Origin: Monoplex corrugatus
Taxonomy: Eukaryota > Mollusca > Gastropoda > Littorinimorpha > Ranellidae
NCBI GenBank assembly: GCA_030674185.1
Contig: JAPXFY010000015.1
Location: forward strand, 24,559,505 to 24,623,504
DNA: 64,000 nucleotides
Direction: 5' to 3'
Of the stretch, positions 63,478 to 64,000 are shown one piece after another. Position numbers and translations under genes: made by a program. Each line of letters opens with the position of its first letter. Within the stretch, counting starts at the first letter, position 1. A model generated the notes under the pieces. That model did not search any database. It was given only the letters and a program-made list of their open reading frames with translations, and had not been told where the DNA came from.

Positions 63478-63525
63478 GTAGCCCTGATATGGCACTAGCA
63501 GTCGGCTGGGCTATAAACAATACGA
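63478..63525 (+). repeat. End fragment of the CAGCTGGGCTTTAAACAA repeat
   Basis: CCCTGATATGGCACTAGCAG and TCGGCTGGGCTATAAACAA match the terminal part of copy C (37545-37585). Confidence 0.6.
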
Positions 63526-63554
63526 CCTGAAATTATCCATGTATCCATGTATCC

Positions 63555-63827
63555 ATGTTAAGTGCAGCTCGCCTGTGTCCCTCCTACCGTCTGTTGGTGT
63601 GGCTGGTATTGGGCCTGGGTTCAACTCTATCATTTATCGGCATGAGTAGTCAGGCTGCTGTCTTCACGTGTCGCCGTTTGGCTCTCGAAGACAAGACGTC
63701 TATGGCAACAGTGACGTCTTTACCAAATCCAAACGTCACAGGACCACTAACGTCATCAGCCTCGCCTCAAAGTATCCCTGGAGTACAATCGCCATATAGG
63801 TTAGTTGTTGAGTTGGTGGCGTATTAG
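63555..63827 (+). CDS. ORF with an N-terminal signal-anchor; possible first exon
   Basis: A 90-residue ORF begins MLSAARLCPSYRLLVWLVLG with a hydrophobic stretch (LLVWLVLGLGSTLSFIGM, residues 13-30), then a Ser/Thr/Pro-rich segment with an N-V-T glycosylation site. That layout suits a type II Golgi membrane protein stem. A possible donor (GTTAGTTG at 63799) follows SPYR. Base composition is less AT-rich than the surroundings. No family recognised; it could also be chance or upstream exon material of the gene starting at 61868. Confidence 0.35.
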   Translation: MLSAARLCPSYRLLVWLVLGLGSTLSFIGMSSQAAVFTCRRLALEDKTSMATVTSLPNPNVTGPLTSSASPQSIPGVQSPYRLVVELVAY

Positions 63828-64000
63828 TTTATATGAATATTTTTAGTTTCCGTTTTGTATGTTCAGTTCCCCCCCCCCCCCCCCCCGCCCAAATACCTGT
63901 TTATTTGATTATTTGATGTCTATCGTCTGTAACCACAAACTGGCCTATCTATCACTATATCGGGTTTTCTCTTTTTGGTGTAACTTTGTACATTTTTTTC

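Overview
This is a repeat-rich animal nuclear genome window with spliced genes, canonical GT-AG introns, long (CA)n/(GA)n microsatellites and many decayed transposons. The repeat content (RTE-like retroposons ending in TGATGA tails, tRNA-derived SINEs, TTAA-flanked piggyBac relics, a DIRS-type recombinase relic) and the single mitofusin-like sequence suggest a lophotrochozoan, probably a mollusc and perhaps a gastropod. That placement is inference from repeat style and protein resemblance, not from a search.

Two host genes are recognisable, both on the minus strand and lying head to tail. (1) A mitofusin (MFN2/Marf-like) gene runs from a non-coding first exon near 27.55-27.7 kb down past the left edge. 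I place 12 coding exons (22587 down to 527) that join in one continuous frame of 1525 nt (508 codons plus 1 nt). They cover the GTPase domain and the HR1 region; the membrane anchor and HR2 lie off the window. (2) A GSTK1 (glutathione S-transferase kappa) gene has seven coding exons from 56201 down to about 37920. They join in frame to a 213-residue protein with the SPYSW catalytic motif; the extreme C-terminus is uncertain. On the plus strand a short first coding exon with a good splice donor (61868-61919) starts an unidentified gene, and a signal-anchor ORF at 63555-63827 may be another first exon.

Most remaining sequence is intronic or intergenic mobile DNA. It includes at least seven 3' tails of one RTE-like family, two copies of a second RT family, two further RT fragments and an RNase H-bearing fragment. 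There is also a mariner relic split by an RTE insertion, piggyBac-type relics and TTAA miniatures, SINEs, minisatellites (39, 40, 52 and about 385 bp units), and very long dinucleotide tracts.

I see no operon, defence locus, CRISPR array, structured RNA gene or other obviously undescribed system. The most interesting items are structural: a retroposon whose ORF stop codon is the first unit of its repeat tail, a nested TE-in-TE insertion, an 85-bp-arm inverted repeat around a (CA)n loop, nested-palindrome TTAA miniatures, and a hairpin motif recurring beside microsatellites.
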